From a virus: 62,019 nt of DNA. This document shows, piece after piece, positions 1 through 6,692 of the stretch (its first letter is position 1; every line of letters begins with the position of its first letter). The DNA is taken from positions 1-62,019 of IMG/VR virus record IMGVR_UViG_3300033571_007564; one strand, given 5' to 3'. A program made the translations under genes and the position numbers. The notes beneath the pieces were generated by a model. The model searched no databases, was not told the origin of the DNA, and saw nothing but the letters and a program-made list of their open reading frames with translations.

Positions 1-87
1 AATCTCCAGCTCATCGAGGCCGCGATCGCGGTCCACAAGAGCAAGCCGGGGAAGGCCGCCAAGGGCGGCAAGGCCAAGGCCGCTCCG
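1..87. repeat. Terminal direct repeat, left copy
   Basis: These 87 bases are identical to 61933-62019. The reading frame of the gene that runs off the right edge continues without a break here. An exact repeat of this size is typical of an assembler overlap on a circular or circularly permuted molecule, so it is probably not a biological terminal repeat. Confidence 0.95.
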
Positions 88-300
88 AAGGAGGAGGAGG
101 CCGACGAGCCGGTCGCCAAGGCCGCCCCGAAGGGGAAGAAGAAGCGGGAGTACAAGTTCGAGCCCACCTTCCGGGGTGGTCGGCACCTCCCGCCCAAGTG
201 CATGAGCCGGGACTTCTACCTCAACGTCTACCGGCCCCTGATGGACAAGTGGGCGCAGGACTCGAAGGGCATCTGGACCGATTACGCTGACTGGTCGTGA
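1..300 (+). CDS. Lys/Ala-rich hypothetical protein, 3' part of the gene begun at 61852
   Basis: The frame is open from the first base and ends in TGA at 298-300. Joined to 61852-62019 across the circle junction it gives about 126 residues. The middle is a low-complexity Lys/Ala/Pro/Glu stretch like a flexible basic linker. The C-terminal part is better folded in appearance (KFEPTFRGGRHLPP, then an aromatic-rich end). I do not recognise the family. The basic linker would suit nucleic-acid binding, but that is inference. A strong intrinsic terminator follows 40 bases after the stop, so this gene ends a transcription unit. Confidence 0.85.
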   Translation, partial: NLQLIEAAIAVHKSKPGKAAKGGKAKAAPKEEEADEPVAKAAPKGKKKREYKFEPTFRGGRHLPPKCMSRDFYLNVYRPLMDKWAQDSKGIWTDYADWS

Positions 301-340
301 GACCGGCAGGTCGGTGCGGATGCTAGGCGGATCACATGAG

Positions 341-384
341 ACCCGGGGGTCGGTGGGGAAACCCATCGGCTCCCGGGTTTTTTT
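341..384 (+). terminator. Intrinsic terminator with GAAA tetraloop
   Basis: ACCCGGG (341-347) pairs with CCCGGGT (372-378). The inner bases 348-357 pair with 362-371 with three G-U wobbles, giving a 17-bp stem closed by GAAA (358-361). A run of seven T follows at 378-384. It separates the gene ending at 300 from the gene starting at 418. Confidence 0.9.
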
Positions 385-417
385 GTTTCCCTACCCCTTC
401 CTCCAAAGGAGAGTCCC

Positions 418-618
418 GTGAAAGCGTTCAGTCTGTACATCCTGTCCCGTGGCGTGATCGACAAGCCCGACGGGACGACGCGGTCTGGCTGGCTGGCGAT
501 CGACACCGTGCAGGCGCCTTCTCGTCGGCAGGCCGTCAAGCAGTTCTCCCCGGAGGGGAGGGGCAACTGGCGTGTTCGTGAGGGCCACTCCTCCCGCATC
601 CTCGCCTACCCCGCCTGA
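418..618 (+). CDS. Small hypothetical protein (66 aa)
   Basis: GTG start at 418 with AAAGGAG about nine bases upstream, ending in TGA at 616-618. The product is short, basic and beta-rich in appearance (YILSRGVIDKPDG, then an Arg/Gln/Gly-rich end). It contains no motif I recognise. It lies between a true intrinsic terminator (341-384) and the first copy of the repeated hairpin (629-666). It may therefore be transcribed on its own or from a promoter hidden in the terminator spacer. Confidence 0.7.
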   Translation: MKAFSLYILSRGVIDKPDGTTRSGWLAIDTVQAPSRRQAVKQFSPEGRGNWRVREGHSSRILAYPA

Positions 619-628
619 TCGATCGATC

Positions 629-666
629 CCCCGTGTGCCCGCTGCCCTTCGGGCCGGGCCACGGGG
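629..666 (+). repeat. Intergenic GC hairpin element, copy A
   Basis: CCCCGTG (629-635) pairs with CACGGGG (660-666), GCCC (637-640) with GGGC (656-659), and GCCC (644-647) with GGGC (651-654) around a TTC loop. It starts ten bases after the stop of the upstream gene, behind a CGATCGAT tract. It has no T-tract and ends 56 bases before the next ATG. Near-identical copies lie at 943-975 and 5280-5314. Confidence 0.85.
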
Positions 667-721
667 CTTTGGCGACGACGACGGTGGTTTCGGTTCCATC
701 CCCCTTTCCCAGGAGAATTCA

Positions 722-934
722 ATGCGTATCAGGAAGCGTCCCATCAGCCGCATGTTTACCAGCGTCTTCACCCTCAAGGTGCGGCCCAACCGGAAGGACG
801 GGTGGCATGTCGAGGATCGAGTCGTGTCCATCTCTGCCTACGAGGCGCTCAAGCAGTTCCGTGCCCGACGGGTCAATGGGTTGGCGCCTCTGGAGAAAGC
901 CTTCTACCGCTGGAAGGTGGTGGCAGGCAAGTAA
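722..934 (+). CDS. Small basic hypothetical protein (70 aa)
   Basis: ATG at 722 is preceded by AGGAG at 711-715, and the frame ends in TAA at 932-934. An earlier in-frame start at 572 would read through the hairpin and the previous gene, so it is rejected. The protein is strongly basic with scattered aromatics (WHVEDRVVSISAYEALKQF, then Arg/Lys-rich). The family is not recognised. It is flanked by hairpin copies A and B, so it is a one-gene cassette between two identical RNA structures. Confidence 0.75.
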   Translation: MRIRKRPISRMFTSVFTLKVRPNRKDGWHVEDRVVSISAYEALKQFRARRVNGLAPLEKAFYRWKVVAGK

Positions 935-942
935 TTCGATCG

Positions 943-975
943 CCCGTGCGCTGCCCTTCGGGCCGGGCCACGGGG
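943..975 (+). repeat. Intergenic GC hairpin element, copy B
   Basis: CCCGTG (943-948) pairs with CACGGG (969-974) around the same GCCC-TTC-GGGC core as copy A, nine bases after the TAA of the upstream gene. The start codon of the next gene is 51 bases downstream, and a sequence like TGACGACGG follows, as after copy A. Confidence 0.85.
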
Positions 976-1025
976 ATTCTGCGGTGACGACGGTTCGAGT
1001 TTCCCCCATTCACAAGGAGTTTCCC

Positions 1026-1259
1026 ATGTCTTCATCGATGGTGCAGCAGCTTCGGCTGGCGGCCAGTGTGCTCGGCAAGCGTTCGTTCTGCGACACCCTC
1101 CGCTCCCTCCGGGAGAACGACCTGTTGGCCGGTGACGTGTTCGCCGCCAACCAGATCGCCGATGTGCAGAAGGCAATCCGCCGTGTTCTCCGCGTCACCA
1201 GGCAGCTCGACGAGCTGATGGCGGTCCACAACGTCAAGCCCGGAAAGGAGGTGGCCTGA
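1026..1259 (+). CDS. Small helical hypothetical protein (77 aa)
   Basis: ATG at 1026 has AAGGAG at 1014-1019 in front. The stop TGA (1257-1259) overlaps the ATG of the next gene by one base, which indicates translational coupling. The sequence looks all-helical and amphipathic (VQQLRLAASVL, VQKAIRRVLRVTRQLDELM). Its size and charge pattern would suit a small protein-binding or nucleic-acid-binding helix bundle. No family is recognised. It opens a chain of coupled genes reaching 2218. Confidence 0.8.
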   Translation: MSSSMVQQLRLAASVLGKRSFCDTLRSLRENDLLAGDVFAANQIADVQKAIRRVLRVTRQLDELMAVHNVKPGKEVA

Positions 1260-1474
1260 TGGCACCAACCTGCCAGTGCTGCGATCGAGGCTGCCCGGTC
1301 CACTCCGGGAAGAGCGAGTGCGGCAAAAAGGCTAGCACCGTGGCCGTCCGAATCGACATGGACGACCAGACCGGGACGCCGATGTGCGAAGGCTGTGCTG
1401 CCGACGCCATGGATTCCGGTGTGTTCTCACTGAAACCATGGCTGATGATGCACCACAGAAAGGCGGTGAGCTGA
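1259..1474 (+). CDS. Cys-rich mini-protein, probable zinc-binding (71 aa)
   Basis: ATG at 1259 overlaps the previous TGA (TGATG), and its own stop overlaps the next ATG in the same way at 1472-1476. The N-terminal part has the Cys pattern CQCCDRGC followed by a fourth Cys near residue 21. A later CEGC pair near residue 43 completes a plausible zinc ribbon. Short phage proteins with such Cys pairs are common, and their roles are mostly unknown. Function is not assigned. Confidence 0.75.
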   Translation: MAPTCQCCDRGCPVHSGKSECGKKASTVAVRIDMDDQTGTPMCEGCAADAMDSGVFSLKPWLMMHHRKAVS

Positions 1475-1908
1475 TGGGTCGCAACGGTGATCGGGACATC
1501 GGGGTCGCTCTGACCAAGAGCATGTGTCCGTGCTGCACCAAGATTCGGGATGACACGATCATCCTGAACACTCGACTGGGCAGGGCCCATGCCGACAAGG
1601 TGATGGAGCTGCACGGCAAGGTTGTCGAGCAGCGGTGGTGCCAAGAGTGCCAATCGATCGTCGATCAGGGCGGTGTCTGGCTGGTGGAAGTGGACCCCGA
1701 CAAGTCGAAGCCGGATGCCGACGGCAATCTCAAGAACGAACATGCCCACCGGACTGGCAGGGTGTGGGCCATCAAGCGGGAGGCGGCGGAGCGAATCTTC
1801 AACCGCCCCCCGATGCCGCTGATGTTCATCGACAAGCAGGCGGCGGAACACATCGGACTGCCCGACGCCAACGAAGGAGGGGCCGATGAGCAAGACGCCA
1901 CTCCGTGA
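1474..1908 (+). CDS. Hypothetical protein with two Cys pairs (144 aa)
   Basis: ATG at 1474 is in TGATG overlap with the upstream gene, so the earlier in-frame start at 1384 is rejected. CPCC near residue 16 and CQEC near residue 56 could form one zinc site. The C-terminal half contains a charged stretch and the segment AHRTGRVWAIKREAAERIF. The last 23 bases overlap the next gene, which has its own ATG at 1886. No family is recognised. Confidence 0.75.
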   Translation: MGRNGDRDIGVALTKSMCPCCTKIRDDTIILNTRLGRAHADKVMELHGKVVEQRWCQECQSIVDQGGVWLVEVDPDKSKPDADGNLKNEHAHRTGRVWAIKREAAERIFNRPPMPLMFIDKQAAEHIGLPDANEGGADEQDATP

Positions 1909-2218
1909 AGTTCGTCAGTACGTCAAGGATCGACGGGAGTTCAAGGGCAACAACTGCCATGGGCTGTGGGTCGGCAGGATGTACGTCGTCTACTCCTACG
2001 GCGACCACTGGCCGATGTTCCTCTATGACTCGCAGTGCAGGGAGTGGTTCGAGAACGAGGAGAAGTATTCGGTGACGACGAGCAAGCACCGCTCATCTGC
2101 TCACCCCCACTGCGACACGAAGCTCCGGTCGTGCAAGTGGATGAAGGACTGCATCAACCACGGCGGGGAAGGGATGCTCGAACAAGAGCGCCTGCTGGCA
2201 TCGTTCCCCATGGTCTGA
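1886..2218 (+). CDS. Conserved-looking phage protein of unknown function (110 aa)
   Basis: ATG at 1886 lies inside the end of the previous gene and has GGAGG at 1876-1880. The segment VYSYGDHWPMFLYD, then an aromatic-rich WFENEEKYSVTTSKH, resembles a small domain I have seen in many phage genomes without a known function; that resemblance is from memory. The gene ends in TGA at 2216-2218, and a perfect terminator follows 24 bases later, so it closes the second early unit. Confidence 0.8.
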   Translation: MSKTPLREVRQYVKDRREFKGNNCHGLWVGRMYVVYSYGDHWPMFLYDSQCREWFENEEKYSVTTSKHRSSAHPHCDTKLRSCKWMKDCINHGGEGMLEQERLLASFPMV

Positions 2219-2241
2219 CCGACAGATCGCGTTCGTCTCCG

Positions 2242-2285
2242 CCCCCAGTTCATCGTCTCCCCTGACGGTGAGCTGGGGGTTTTTT
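2242..2285 (+). terminator. Intrinsic terminator
   Basis: A 16-base left arm (2242-2257) pairs with 2264-2279 with a few G-U wobbles around a six-base loop TCCCCT. The outermost pairs are CCCCCAG with CTGGGGG. A run of six T follows (2280-2285). It separates the unit ending at 2218 from the gene starting at 2320. Confidence 0.9.
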
Positions 2286-2319
2286 GTTGGACCTACACAC
2301 CTTTTCAAGAGGCATAGAT

Positions 2320-2700
2320 ATGGCACGCAAGAAGCCAGTCAAGCAGATGACGGCGAATCAGATCGCGCGGAAGCTCGGTTTCAAGCCCCCTCCTTGGTCG
2401 GAGGGCTATGTCAACGCACTGCACAACAGGATCGCCGTCCATCAGCGGGAGAAGGCGGCGCTCAATTGCGAGATCGAGCGGCTCAGGTGCGAAGAGTCGC
2501 GGCTCTTCAAACAAGCCGCCCTGGGTCGCATAGACGCCGAGCGGATTCAAGCCGAACTGACCAAGACGCAAGCCGAACTGACCAAGGTGCAAGGCGAGCT
2601 GAACGACGCCACGCAACTCGGGGCGGCAGCCTTCCGACGCACCGATACCAGCTTCGCCGTGATCGAGAACCTTGCCAAGGCTCTCGGCGCCCAGTCCTGA
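2320..2700 (+). CDS. Coiled-coil hypothetical protein (126 aa)
   Basis: ATG at 2320 is preceded by AGAGG; an in-frame TTG at 2284 lies in the terminator T-run and is rejected. Residues 1-35 are basic with a possible HTH-like segment (MTANQIARKLGF). Residues 40-105 form a long heptad-like helix with repeats of the type QAELTK, so a parallel coiled coil is likely. This could be a small DNA-binding dimer, but that rests only on the basic N-terminus plus coiled coil. It is the first gene after a terminator, so a promoter should lie in 2285-2319. Confidence 0.8.
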   Translation: MARKKPVKQMTANQIARKLGFKPPPWSEGYVNALHNRIAVHQREKAALNCEIERLRCEESRLFKQAALGRIDAERIQAELTKTQAELTKVQGELNDATQLGAAAFRRTDTSFAVIENLAKALGAQS

Positions 2701-2748
2701 CCCCCAATCCCTGACTGATCGGTTCACCCCTAGCAGAAGGAGTTTCCA

Positions 2749-3144
2749 GTGGCCACCAAGCAGATCGTATCCCTCAAGTTCACCGGCATGGGCGGCAAGC
2801 CCATGACCCTGCCGAAGGCGGTGAGCAAGGTCGAGATGGTCGAAGTCCGCAAGGCCGATGCCGCCGCCCGGCTGGAGTACCACCAGGATCGGCAGCGGCA
2901 GGCCCATGCTCTCCGCAAGGAGCTTGGCTATCTCGGTGACGACGAGACCGTGTTCGCTCTCCACTGGCTGGATGTGGCGTTCAAGGCGGTGCCGTCGCTG
3001 GTGAAGTGGGCTGCCAGCAAGACCGTGAATGGGCGGAAGCCCAGCCCGGTGCAGCTCAAGCGGATCGTCTTCAACTGGCTGCTCCAGCCAGCCTGCTATG
3101 CCAGCAGGGGGAGGGTGTTCGATGCCCTCACCGGGGTCGCATGA
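2749..3144 (+). CDS. Hypothetical protein (131 aa)
   Basis: GTG start at 2749 with AAGGAG at 2738-2743. The N-terminus is beta-like (KQIVSLKFTGMGGKPMTL). It is followed by a charged helix and a Trp-rich helical C-terminal half (FALHWLDVAFKAVPSLVKWAA, FNWLLQPACYA). No catalytic motif is visible and I do not recognise the family. The stop TGA (3142-3144) is followed directly by GTG at 3145, the possible start of a membrane protein. Confidence 0.8.
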   Translation: MATKQIVSLKFTGMGGKPMTLPKAVSKVEMVEVRKADAAARLEYHQDRQRQAHALRKELGYLGDDETVFALHWLDVAFKAVPSLVKWAASKTVNGRKPSPVQLKRIVFNWLLQPACYASRGRVFDALTGVA

Positions 3145-3573
3145 GTGGGTCAGACCATCCTGCTTGGTGGTCTCGCCTGCTTGCTCTTGTACTCCGTCGG
3201 CCCACTCCTATGTGGTTTGGTCCTCGGAGTTTCTCTTGTTTTGCTTTTCCTAGCGTCAGTCATGTACCTGGCTGGCCGGTTCTTCGTGTTGATTGGTCTC
3301 TTACTCCAGTCCCTACCAAGGTGGAACATCCCATGCCCAAGAACGAAACCGTTGACGAGTTCTCCTCCTTCATGGCCGACATCATCGCCAGCAACCCGGA
3401 CATTGCGGAGTCTGTCAAGCTGGCTGTCGAGGCGCCGGTCGCCGTCGCCACCCCGAAGCCCGCTGCCGACAAGCCCGATGGCAAGAAGCAGCGTGACCCG
3501 GTCGCCAAGACCAAGCTCGATCTGCCGGGCTGCCCCTTCGAGGCCAACGTCGCCGACGAGAAGGGGTACCTGA
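3145..3573 (+). CDS. Possible small membrane protein overlapping the next gene
   Basis: The frame opens with GTG directly after the TGA of the upstream gene. It encodes about 60 very hydrophobic residues with two or three candidate membrane helices (LLGGLACLLLYSVGPLL, LVLLFLASVMYLAG, FFVLIGLLLQ). This stretch is T-rich compared with its neighbours, as expected for membrane coding. From about 3335 on the frame overlaps the better-supported gene 3333-3710 and becomes low-complexity Ser/Pro/Arg, so only the first 65 residues look like protein. There is no good ribosome binding site. The call is uncertain. Confidence 0.4.
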   Translation: MGQTILLGGLACLLLYSVGPLLCGLVLGVSLVLLFLASVMYLAGRFFVLIGLLLQSLPRWNIPCPRTKPLTSSPPSWPTSSPATRTLRSLSSWLSRRRSPSPPRSPLPTSPMARSSVTRSPRPSSICRAAPSRPTSPTRRGT

Positions 3574-3710
3574 ACCTGGAGTTCGGCAAGTATTCCAGGG
3601 CCTTCATGTACGACGACAAGCTGGTGGCGGTGGTCCGGTACATCCAGGCCAACGGCGATGACCTGATTGCCAAGGCTCGGGCGGCTGGCCTTCGCAATCC
3701 CGGCAAGTGA
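3333..3710 (+). CDS. Hypothetical protein with Ala/Pro/Lys linker (125 aa)
   Basis: ATG at 3333 follows AAGGTGG by about seven bases. An in-frame ATG at 3141 exists in ATGA overlap with the upstream gene, but its 64 extra residues are Trp/Arg/Pro-rich and look non-coding. The protein has an acidic helical N-terminus, a flexible Ala/Pro/Lys linker near residues 38-58, and a compact C-terminal part with NLEFGKYSRAFMYDDKLVAVV. Function is unknown. A strong terminator follows within ten bases. Confidence 0.75.
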   Translation: MPKNETVDEFSSFMADIIASNPDIAESVKLAVEAPVAVATPKPAADKPDGKKQRDPVAKTKLDLPGCPFEANVADEKGYLNLEFGKYSRAFMYDDKLVAVVRYIQANGDDLIAKARAAGLRNPGK

Positions 3711-3716
3711 TCCCTG

Positions 3717-3763
3717 CCACTGGGGTAGGGGAACGGATGCCCCTATCCCAGTGGTTTCTTTTT
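3717..3763 (+). terminator. Intrinsic terminator
   Basis: CCACTGGG (3717-3724) pairs with CCCAGTGG (3747-3754) and TAGGGG (3726-3731) with CCCCTA (3740-3745), with one G-U pair between, giving a 15-bp stem and an 8-base loop. The tract TTTCTTTTT follows at 3755-3763. It starts seven bases after the stop of the gene ending at 3710. Confidence 0.92.
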
Positions 3764-3788
3764 CCCCCTTCAACCAACGAGGTGACCT

Positions 3789-3851
3789 ATGTCGTGGCTC
3801 GAAGACATCGAAGAGTTCATTCACACCTACGCTTTCGGGGAGGACGAATGA
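3789..3851 (+). CDS. 20-residue acidic leader-type peptide
   Basis: ATG at 3789 is preceded by CGAGGTGA, and the frame reads MSWLEDIEEFIHTYAFGEDE before TGA at 3849-3851. That stop overlaps the ATG of the next gene (ATGA at 3848-3851). The arrangement directly after a terminator, a good ribosome binding site and the four-base overlap support real translation. It may be a coupling leader that loads ribosomes onto the downstream gene, or a functional micro-protein. Confidence 0.6.
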   Translation: MSWLEDIEEFIHTYAFGEDE

Positions 3852-4204
3852 GACACCAGTACGTTGCCAAGACAACCGATCGGTACATGGCGTGGCGGAA
3901 GGTGCAGCTTGACTCCGATCAAGACACACGATTCAGGGAAATCCTGTCGTGGCTGAAGACGGCGGAAGACTACGCCACTCCGCTCCATGCGGTGTTCGAT
4001 CTGGTCCGTGATCTGCGTCAGCGGGGCGAGATTCGGGAGGTGGCAGTCATCTGTTTCAAGCTGATCGATGAGTACCGCGACTACCAGGTGTTCATCGGAA
4101 AGGTGGACAAGACGTGGCGGTTCTTCAAGAACCTGCCAGTCGAGCTGGGATTGGCGGCAGCACCCAAGGAAGGAGACGAGAGTGAAGCGACGACTCAAGG
4201 ATGA
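3848..4204 (+). CDS. Helical hypothetical protein (118 aa)
   Basis: ATG at 3848 is in ATGA overlap with the 20-residue peptide before it, so the earlier in-frame start at 3707, inside the terminator, is rejected. The sequence is rich in Trp, Arg and acidic residues and looks all-helical (FREILSWLKTAEDY, VFDLVRDLRQRGEIREVAVICFKLIDEY). No motif is recognised. Its last 23 bases overlap the GTG start of the following zinc-type protein. Confidence 0.8.
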   Translation: MRHQYVAKTTDRYMAWRKVQLDSDQDTRFREILSWLKTAEDYATPLHAVFDLVRDLRQRGEIREVAVICFKLIDEYRDYQVFIGKVDKTWRFFKNLPVELGLAAAPKEGDESEATTQG

Positions 4205-4466
4205 GCTGGTGGCAAGGCGACGGGCCTTGCTCTGGTCTGCAATGCACCCGGGTTCTCCACGGGAGACGGGCAGATTCAGGAAGAACAGCATCGGGTGTCT
4301 GGTCACTCGATGCCAGTCCTGCAAGGGACACAAGTATCCGAAGCGTATCCCCTCACTGAAGGAGGCGTTCGATGAGTGCGGCAACTGTGGGATTCGACGG
4401 GTCGGGGCTGGACGGTGCGTTTGCATGGTGGGAACCGGGGCAGATGAGGGTCGCCGAGCTGCGTGA
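4182..4466 (+). CDS. Basic protein with treble Cys pattern (94 aa)
   Basis: GTG start at 4182 with AAGGAAGGAG ahead; the frame upstream of it is out of phase with the real previous gene. It is strongly basic, with a CQSCKGH segment near residue 44 and CGNCG near residue 66, which could bind one zinc. The last 95 bases overlap the next gene in another frame. That is a long overlap for this genome, but both starts have strong ribosome binding sites. The family is not recognised. Confidence 0.65.
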   Translation: MKRRLKDELVARRRALLWSAMHPGSPRETGRFRKNSIGCLVTRCQSCKGHKYPKRIPSLKEAFDECGNCGIRRVGAGRCVCMVGTGADEGRRAA

Positions 4467-5268
4467 TGCACTCGACAAGGCCGGTCTGCCCAACCTGCTG
4501 CCGAAGGCAAGCACGGTGCCTGCCGCCATGAAGGAGACGCTCAGTGGGTTCATCACCGCTGCCAATCTCAAGGTGCGTGGTCTGCCGATCGTCATCAACC
4601 CGCTCGCCAACGAGGTGAAGGGGTGCGAGGCGGTGCAGCGGAAGCCGGGCCAGCAGGTGAATGAGTTCGCTCACATCATGTCGATCGTGCTGGACGAAAC
4701 GACTGATCGGTTGAGCATCGCCAGCTACAACCCGGCGTTCTTCAGCATGCCCAACCAGCGTGCGGTGGAGGACAAGATGACCGATGTGTACCGCACTCAG
4801 CTCGACTGGTACCCGACCCCGATGGTCTCGTCCTGTCTGGCCCGAGTGATCGAGCATCTCGGTGGCCTGCTCTGCCGGAAGACGGGCGGTGTGTACTACA
4901 TCCCCGAAGCTACGATGCCCAGGTTCGAGGCGCTTGCCGATTCGATGGACGCTTCCGAAGGGGACTTGTCCATCACGATCACCAAGTTCCCCCTCATCCC
5001 CGGCGAGCGGAGCTACCTACTGCTGGCCCAGTCGATGGAGCGTGAGGTGAACGAGGCTGTCGTCGCGGTGGAAGAAGCACTCAAGTCCATCGGCAAGCAA
5101 AGGGCCAATGGCAAGGAGTCGAGGACCGAGATGCTGACTGGCCTGCTTGCCAAGGTGAAGAACTACGGGGACATCCTGGGTCTGCCGATGACCCATCTCC
5201 TCGACGCAATCGCCAAGTGCCAGCAAGCGGTCGATGCCCACGCCGCGATCGAAGACCTGACCCTCTGA
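4372..5268 (+). CDS. Conserved-type phage protein upstream of the AAA module (298 aa)
   Basis: ATG at 4372 has a perfect AAGGAGG at 4359-4365, which decides the start despite the 95-base overlap with the previous gene. The protein has no membrane segment. It contains an N-terminal helical region, a beta-rich middle (NEFAHIMSIVLDETTDRLSIASYN) and a helical C-terminus ending near the sequence AIAKCQQAVDA. It directly precedes the MoxR-type ATPase gene across hairpin copy C. It may be a substrate or partner of that module, but this is only positional. I do not assign a family. Confidence 0.85.
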   Translation: MSAATVGFDGSGLDGAFAWWEPGQMRVAELRDALDKAGLPNLLPKASTVPAAMKETLSGFITAANLKVRGLPIVINPLANEVKGCEAVQRKPGQQVNEFAHIMSIVLDETTDRLSIASYNPAFFSMPNQRAVEDKMTDVYRTQLDWYPTPMVSSCLARVIEHLGGLLCRKTGGVYYIPEATMPRFEALADSMDASEGDLSITITKFPLIPGERSYLLLAQSMEREVNEAVVAVEEALKSIGKQRANGKESRTEMLTGLLAKVKNYGDILGLPMTHLLDAIAKCQQAVDAHAAIEDLTL

Positions 5269-5279
5269 TGTATCGATCG

Positions 5280-5314
5280 CCCGTGCCCGCTGCCCTTCGG
5301 GCCGGGCCACGGGG
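5280..5314 (+). repeat. Intergenic GC hairpin element, copy C
   Basis: CCCGTG (5280-5285) and CACGGGG (5308-5314) flank the same core GCCC-TTC-GGGC as copies A and B. It sits 12 bases after the TGA of the 298-residue gene, behind TATCGATCG, and 42 bases before the ATG of the AAA ATPase gene. Confidence 0.85.
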
Positions 5315-5355
5315 AACTGTCGCCGTCTTTCACCACCACCACCACGGAGATGACC

Positions 5356-6522
5356 ATGAGCACACCAGTCCTGACCGAGCAGATGCGCCGCAAGAACTGG
5401 GCGATGGCTTGCGCCAACGTCGCAGCTTGGATCGTGGCAATGGCCCGCCGCAATGCCCTACTGTGGGGCTCGCCGGGCAAGAGCAAGACTGCCAGCATGG
5501 CCCAGTTCGCCAAGGCACAGGGCATGGAGTTCCTGCTCCTGATCGGCAGCAACATGGCACCGGAGGATGTCGGCGGCATCCCCCATGTCCTGTCTGCCGA
5601 GCGGTTCTTCCGTTCGATGCCGCCCTTCTGGGCAGACCGACTGACCCAGCCGGGCGTGGTGATTGGATGCGACGAGTTCACCTGCACCCCGCCGTCTGTC
5701 CGGGCCCCGCTCCAGACCATGTTCTCCGATCGACGGATCGGGCAACTGGAGATTCACCCGGACAACATCCTGCTGGCGGCAGCTAACCCTCCGAAGTGGG
5801 CACCCAATGCCAGCCCGATGGAGAAGGCGATGGCGAATCGGTTCGTCCACTTCGACTTCGTCCACAACTACGACGCTTGGAAGGCAGGGATGGAGTCAGA
5901 GAAGGACGAGTGGGGCGCGGTGTGGGTTCCCACCATGCCCGACAACTGGCGTCGTCACATCCCCAAGTGGGGCGTGCTCATCAACTCCTACCTGGACAAG
6001 AACGCCAACGATCGGGACCAGCCGCCCCCCGAGAGTGACGACGAGAACGCCTACCCTACTCCCCGCACATGGCATGTCCTTCGTGACTGCCTCGCTGCGG
6101 CGGATGCCGTCGGTGCCCCGGGAATGGTCGAGTCCCTGCTCTGCCACGGTGCGGTGGGCAAGGTGGTGGGTGCCAACTTCATGCGGTTCAAGGCGACCCT
6201 CGACCTGATGGACCCGGAGGAAGTGCTGGCCGGGAAGAAGAAGTTCAAGTTCGATCCGGCCCGGCCCGATCTGGCGTCGGCCATGCTGGTCAGCCTTGTC
6301 GCTGCTCTGAAGGGGAGCTTCACGACCGACCGACTGGACGCTGCGTCGAAGGTGTTCTGCGATGACATCGGCAAGCACGCCGCTGACCTCGCCTTCACCC
6401 AGCTTCGGAATCTGGTGAACACACGACCGGAGGGTACGCCGATCCCGCCGAAGTCTCTCGCCATCATCTCGGAGTTCGGCAAGAACGTGCCGCCCGAGGT
6501 GCGAAACAAGGGGGGGAAGTGA
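5356..6522 (+). CDS. MoxR/CobS-type AAA+ ATPase (388 aa)
   Basis: ATG at 5356 is preferred over 5350 because GGAGA lies at 5346-5350. Walker A is GSPGKSKT at residues 38-45, with Ser replacing the usual second Gly. Walker B is VVIGCDEFT with D106 and E107. Sensor 1 is the Asn of AAANPP (N144), and the likely arginine finger is R162 in ANRFVHF. MoxR proteins are ring ATPases that remodel partner proteins, usually a VWA-domain protein. A VWA protein gene follows at 7224 in the same operon. No membrane segment is seen; action in the host cytoplasm is expected. The target is unknown. Confidence 0.9.
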   Translation: MSTPVLTEQMRRKNWAMACANVAAWIVAMARRNALLWGSPGKSKTASMAQFAKAQGMEFLLLIGSNMAPEDVGGIPHVLSAERFFRSMPPFWADRLTQPGVVIGCDEFTCTPPSVRAPLQTMFSDRRIGQLEIHPDNILLAAANPPKWAPNASPMEKAMANRFVHFDFVHNYDAWKAGMESEKDEWGAVWVPTMPDNWRRHIPKWGVLINSYLDKNANDRDQPPPESDDENAYPTPRTWHVLRDCLAAADAVGAPGMVESLLCHGAVGKVVGANFMRFKATLDLMDPEEVLAGKKKFKFDPARPDLASAMLVSLVAALKGSFTTDRLDAASKVFCDDIGKHAADLAFTQLRNLVNTRPEGTPIPPKSLAIISEFGKNVPPEVRNKGGK

Positions 6523-6692
6523 TGCCAATGGGCAAGAAGATGGAGTGGAACTTCAAGCTGCTCCAGAAGATGGTGGATCAGGGGCTGACGGCCAAGACGA
6601 TCGCCCTTCGGCTGGGGATCAGCACGCCGTCAGTCCAGAAGGGGTTTCGTCTGGGGAAGATCGTTCGCAACAAGAAGAAAGAGGGTGGGTGA
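6522..6692 (+). CDS. Small HTH protein (56 aa)
   Basis: ATG at 6522 overlaps the TGA of the ATPase gene (TGATG), and its own stop overlaps the next ATG in the same way. The central segment GLTAKTIALRLGISTPSVQK reads as a helix-turn-helix: a helix, the turn at LGIS and a recognition helix. The C-terminus is a basic tail (RNKKKEGG). It is a good candidate for a small DNA-binding regulator made together with the ATPase. Its family cannot be named from this length. Confidence 0.75.
   Translation: MPMGKKMEWNFKLLQKMVDQGLTAKTIALRLGISTPSVQKGFRLGKIVRNKKKEGG

Noticed and set aside
3141-3332. An N-terminal extension of the 125-residue gene starting at the ATGA overlap
   Set aside because: The extra 64 residues are Trp/Pro/Arg-rich and match the +1 reading of a hydrophobic frame; the ATG at 3333 has a good ribosome binding site.
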